This document shows positions 5,654 through 6,654 of a stretch of 6,654 bases of DNA, in pieces; within the stretch, counting starts at the first letter, position 1; every line of letters starts with the position of its first letter. The stretch is from positions 1 to 6,654 of the forward strand of contig JANWJO010000019.1 of assembly GCA_025449435.1 (NCBI GenBank), written 5' to 3'. This DNA is from Chloroflexota bacterium. Its GTDB lineage: Bacteria > Chloroflexota > UBA4733. A model generated the notes under the pieces. The model was not told the origin of the DNA. It worked only from the letters and a program-made list of their open reading frames with translations, and searched no databases. The translations under genes and the position numbers were made by a program.

Positions 5654-5714
5654 CTACGCACTTGCGCCCCATGCCATTCAAGGCGCATACTGCGGGTAAC
5701 GCCTGGCTCCCAGT

Positions 5715-5725
5715 GGAGGAAAGGG
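5715..5725 (+). promoter_or_regulatory. Ribosome binding site of the TPR-like gene
   Basis: GGAGGAAAGGG contains GGAGGA, 12 bases before the ATG at 5733, and AAGGG, seven bases before it. Either supports this start. A weak promoter candidate, TTGCGC (5662-5667) and CATACT (5686-5691) with 18-base spacing, lies upstream. Confidence 0.55.
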
Positions 5726-5732
5726 CACTCGC

Positions 5733-6497
5733 ATGGCTGCGGTCGCCGCGAGCCCTCAGCCGGCGGATGCCTTTCCTCACCGCGCTCGCGCCGCTGAGTA
5801 CGCCTACCGGGCGTTGCTGGCGCCATCGAAGCAACGCAACGCCCTGTGCTACCAGGCACTCGGCGCATCGCCGGATTGTGTCGAAGCGTATGTGCTGCTG
5901 GCCGGCGACCTCAGCCGCAGCGACTCGGAAGTTGCAGCGTTGCTCAGCATGGCCCTGGCAGCGGCTCAACGCCACCTGGATACCGCGCGAGCAGCGCCAG
6001 CGCGTGACGCCTGGCGCACCTATCATGCGACGCGCACGTATCTGATCACGCGCTTCGACCTGGCCCGGGCGCTGTGGCGAGCTGGCGACCCCGCTGCCGC
6101 TGTACGGCACTGCCAGGAGTTGCTGTTGCTCGATACGGCCGACCGCTTGTGCGTGCGCCACACACTGCTGGGCTACCTGCTGGCTATAGGCGCGCGCGAA
6201 CTGGTAGCCGACTTGCTGGGCGTGTATCCACAAGACAGCAGTGCCAATTGGCGGTTTGGCCGGGCGCTGCAGGTGTTCATGATGGGCGGCGCCACGCTGC
6301 CTGCCTATGATGCGCTCGCCGCCGCCCGCGACGGCAACGCCTATGCAGCAGCCTATCTCCTCGGACAGCGCACGGTGCCCGCGCACACGCCACTGTGCTA
6401 CGCGGCGGGCACAGTGAGCGAAGCGATCTCGCTGTGGCACGATCAACACGAAGCGTGGGAGCGCACGCCGGGCGCGCTGGCCTGGCTCGGAGCGTAG
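5733..6497 (+). CDS. TPR-like helical protein, possibly ST7-like
   Basis: A 254-residue, apparently cytoplasmic all-helical protein with no signal peptide or membrane segment. Ala/Leu-rich helices in pairs resemble tetratricopeptide repeats: residues 19-45, 47-81, 101-133 (LARALWRAGDPAAAVRHCQE is a typical TPR helix turn), 137-164 and 168-199. The order of a TPR unit, the stretch LLLLDTADRLCVRHTLLGYL (130-149), then YPQDSSANWRFGRALQVF (165-182) recalls bacterial ST7-family TPR proteins, whose usual stretch is LxxDPNDNxGVRYLLxxxL. This is recognition by pattern and could be wrong. Such proteins act as interaction scaffolds; no partner or activity can be named. The TAG stop lies in the loop of a small hairpin. 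A longer reading frame runs antisense across it but shows no protein-like pattern. Confidence 0.8.
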   Translation: MAAVAASPQPADAFPHRARAAEYAYRALLAPSKQRNALCYQALGASPDCVEAYVLLAGDLSRSDSEVAALLSMALAAAQRHLDTARAAPARDAWRTYHATRTYLITRFDLARALWRAGDPAAAVRHCQELLLLDTADRLCVRHTLLGYLLAIGARELVADLLGVYPQDSSANWRFGRALQVFMMGGATLPAYDALAAARDGNAYAAAYLLGQRTVPAHTPLCYAAGTVSEAISLWHDQHEAWERTPGALAWLGA

Positions 6498-6502
6498 GCT
6501 CC
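6489..6502 (+). terminator. Small hairpin enclosing the stop codon of the TPR-like gene
   Basis: GGAGC (6489-6493) pairs with GCTCC (6498-6502) and the four-base loop GTAG contains the TAG stop. With only five pairs and no T run, it is unlikely to terminate transcription by itself. Confidence 0.2.
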
Positions 6503-6544
6503 CGTGCTGAAGCGGCCGATCAAGCTTGTGAGGCATGAAGGCAG

Positions 6545-6585
6545 AACCCCATGCCCGGGTGCCCTTTAGGCGCTGGGGGTGGGGT
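6545..6585 (+). repeat. Dispersed repeat, copy B
   Basis: The first 28 bases match copy A at 5518-5545 except for one base. ACCCCA (6546-6551) pairs with TGGGGT (6580-6585), and GTGCC with GGCGC forms an inner stem, so the copy makes a hairpin of about 40 bases. It may serve as the 3' end structure of the TPR-like gene's transcript. Confidence 0.72.
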
Positions 6586-6598
6586 CCGTAACCACAAC

Positions 6599-6647
6599 CC
6601 CCACGCCCGTCTACGCACTTTCGCGCGTGGGGAAGCGCACCCGCTTC
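6599..6647. repeat. Two adjoining hairpins at the right edge
   Basis: CCCCACGC (6599-6606) pairs with GCGTGGGG (6625-6632), and GAAGCG (6632-6637) with CGCTTC (6642-6647) around CACC. They share base 6632. The loop of the first holds CTACGCACTT (6611-6620), also seen at 5654-5663 after copy A. No gene start is seen before the window ends. Confidence 0.45.
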
Positions 6648-6654
6648 ACAATCA

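Noticed and set aside
3878..6498. Shared CGGAGCGTAGG at 3878-3888 and 6488-6498
   Set aside because: One copy is the coding end of the TPR-like gene; an 11-base match in GC-rich DNA without matching flanks is likely chance.
5487..6536. 349-codon open frame on the - strand, longer than the + strand gene there
   Set aside because: Its product is rich in Arg, Gln and His without domain pattern, it overlaps a + strand frame with TPR-like helices and a ribosome binding site, and long antisense frames are common in GC-rich genes.
1..6654. A defence, CRISPR, mobile-element or biosynthetic system
   Set aside because: I see no transposase, integrase, nuclease, toxin-antitoxin, CRISPR repeat array or tRNA. 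The genes are mostly ordinary housekeeping or orphan types and do not assemble into one evident system.

Overview
The window is GC-rich bacterial DNA with five protein genes, all on the + strand, separated by gaps of 160 to 280 bases full of GC-rich hairpins and shared short repeats. The lineage cannot be fixed from sequence alone. The composition, the repeat-laden gaps, an E3 subunit that resembles the actinobacterial type, and a secreted protein with a C-terminal SH3-like module together make a Chloroflexota bacterium my best guess; an actinobacterium is the main alternative. This is inference.

Layout: (1) 2-1096 is the C-terminal three quarters of a dihydrolipoamide dehydrogenase (E3), cut by the window edge. 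(2) 1093-2340 is a 12-TM MFS exporter-like protein whose ATG overlaps the E3 stop codon by four bases. (3) 2341-2620 holds competing hairpins, a perfect 12-bp palindrome, one copy of a repeat and a possible -10 box. (4) 2621-3007 is a stand-alone receiver domain with Glu in place of the phosphoacceptor Asp. (5) 3009-3821 is a classical short-chain dehydrogenase starting one base after the receiver stop, or alternatively 54 bases further in. (6) 3822-4102 holds a probable terminator, promoter-like bases and inverted repeats in front of a strong ribosome binding site. (7) 4103-5512 is a secreted protein with an alpha/beta-looking N-terminal domain, a beta-rich middle and an SH3-like end. (8) 5513-5732 holds a very strong 12-bp hairpin and repeat copies. 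(9) 5733-6497 is a helical TPR/ST7-like protein. (10) 6498-6654 carries a second near-identical copy of the post-5512 repeat and two more hairpins.

There are two likely transcription pairs, E3 with the MFS protein and the receiver with the SDR, and two apparently single genes. I see no evidence that the five genes form one system, and no mobile element genes, RNA genes or CRISPR. The points most worth a second look are the degenerate receiver joined to an SDR, the unrecognised secreted protein with its upstream inverted repeat, and the mosaic family of intergenic repeats.
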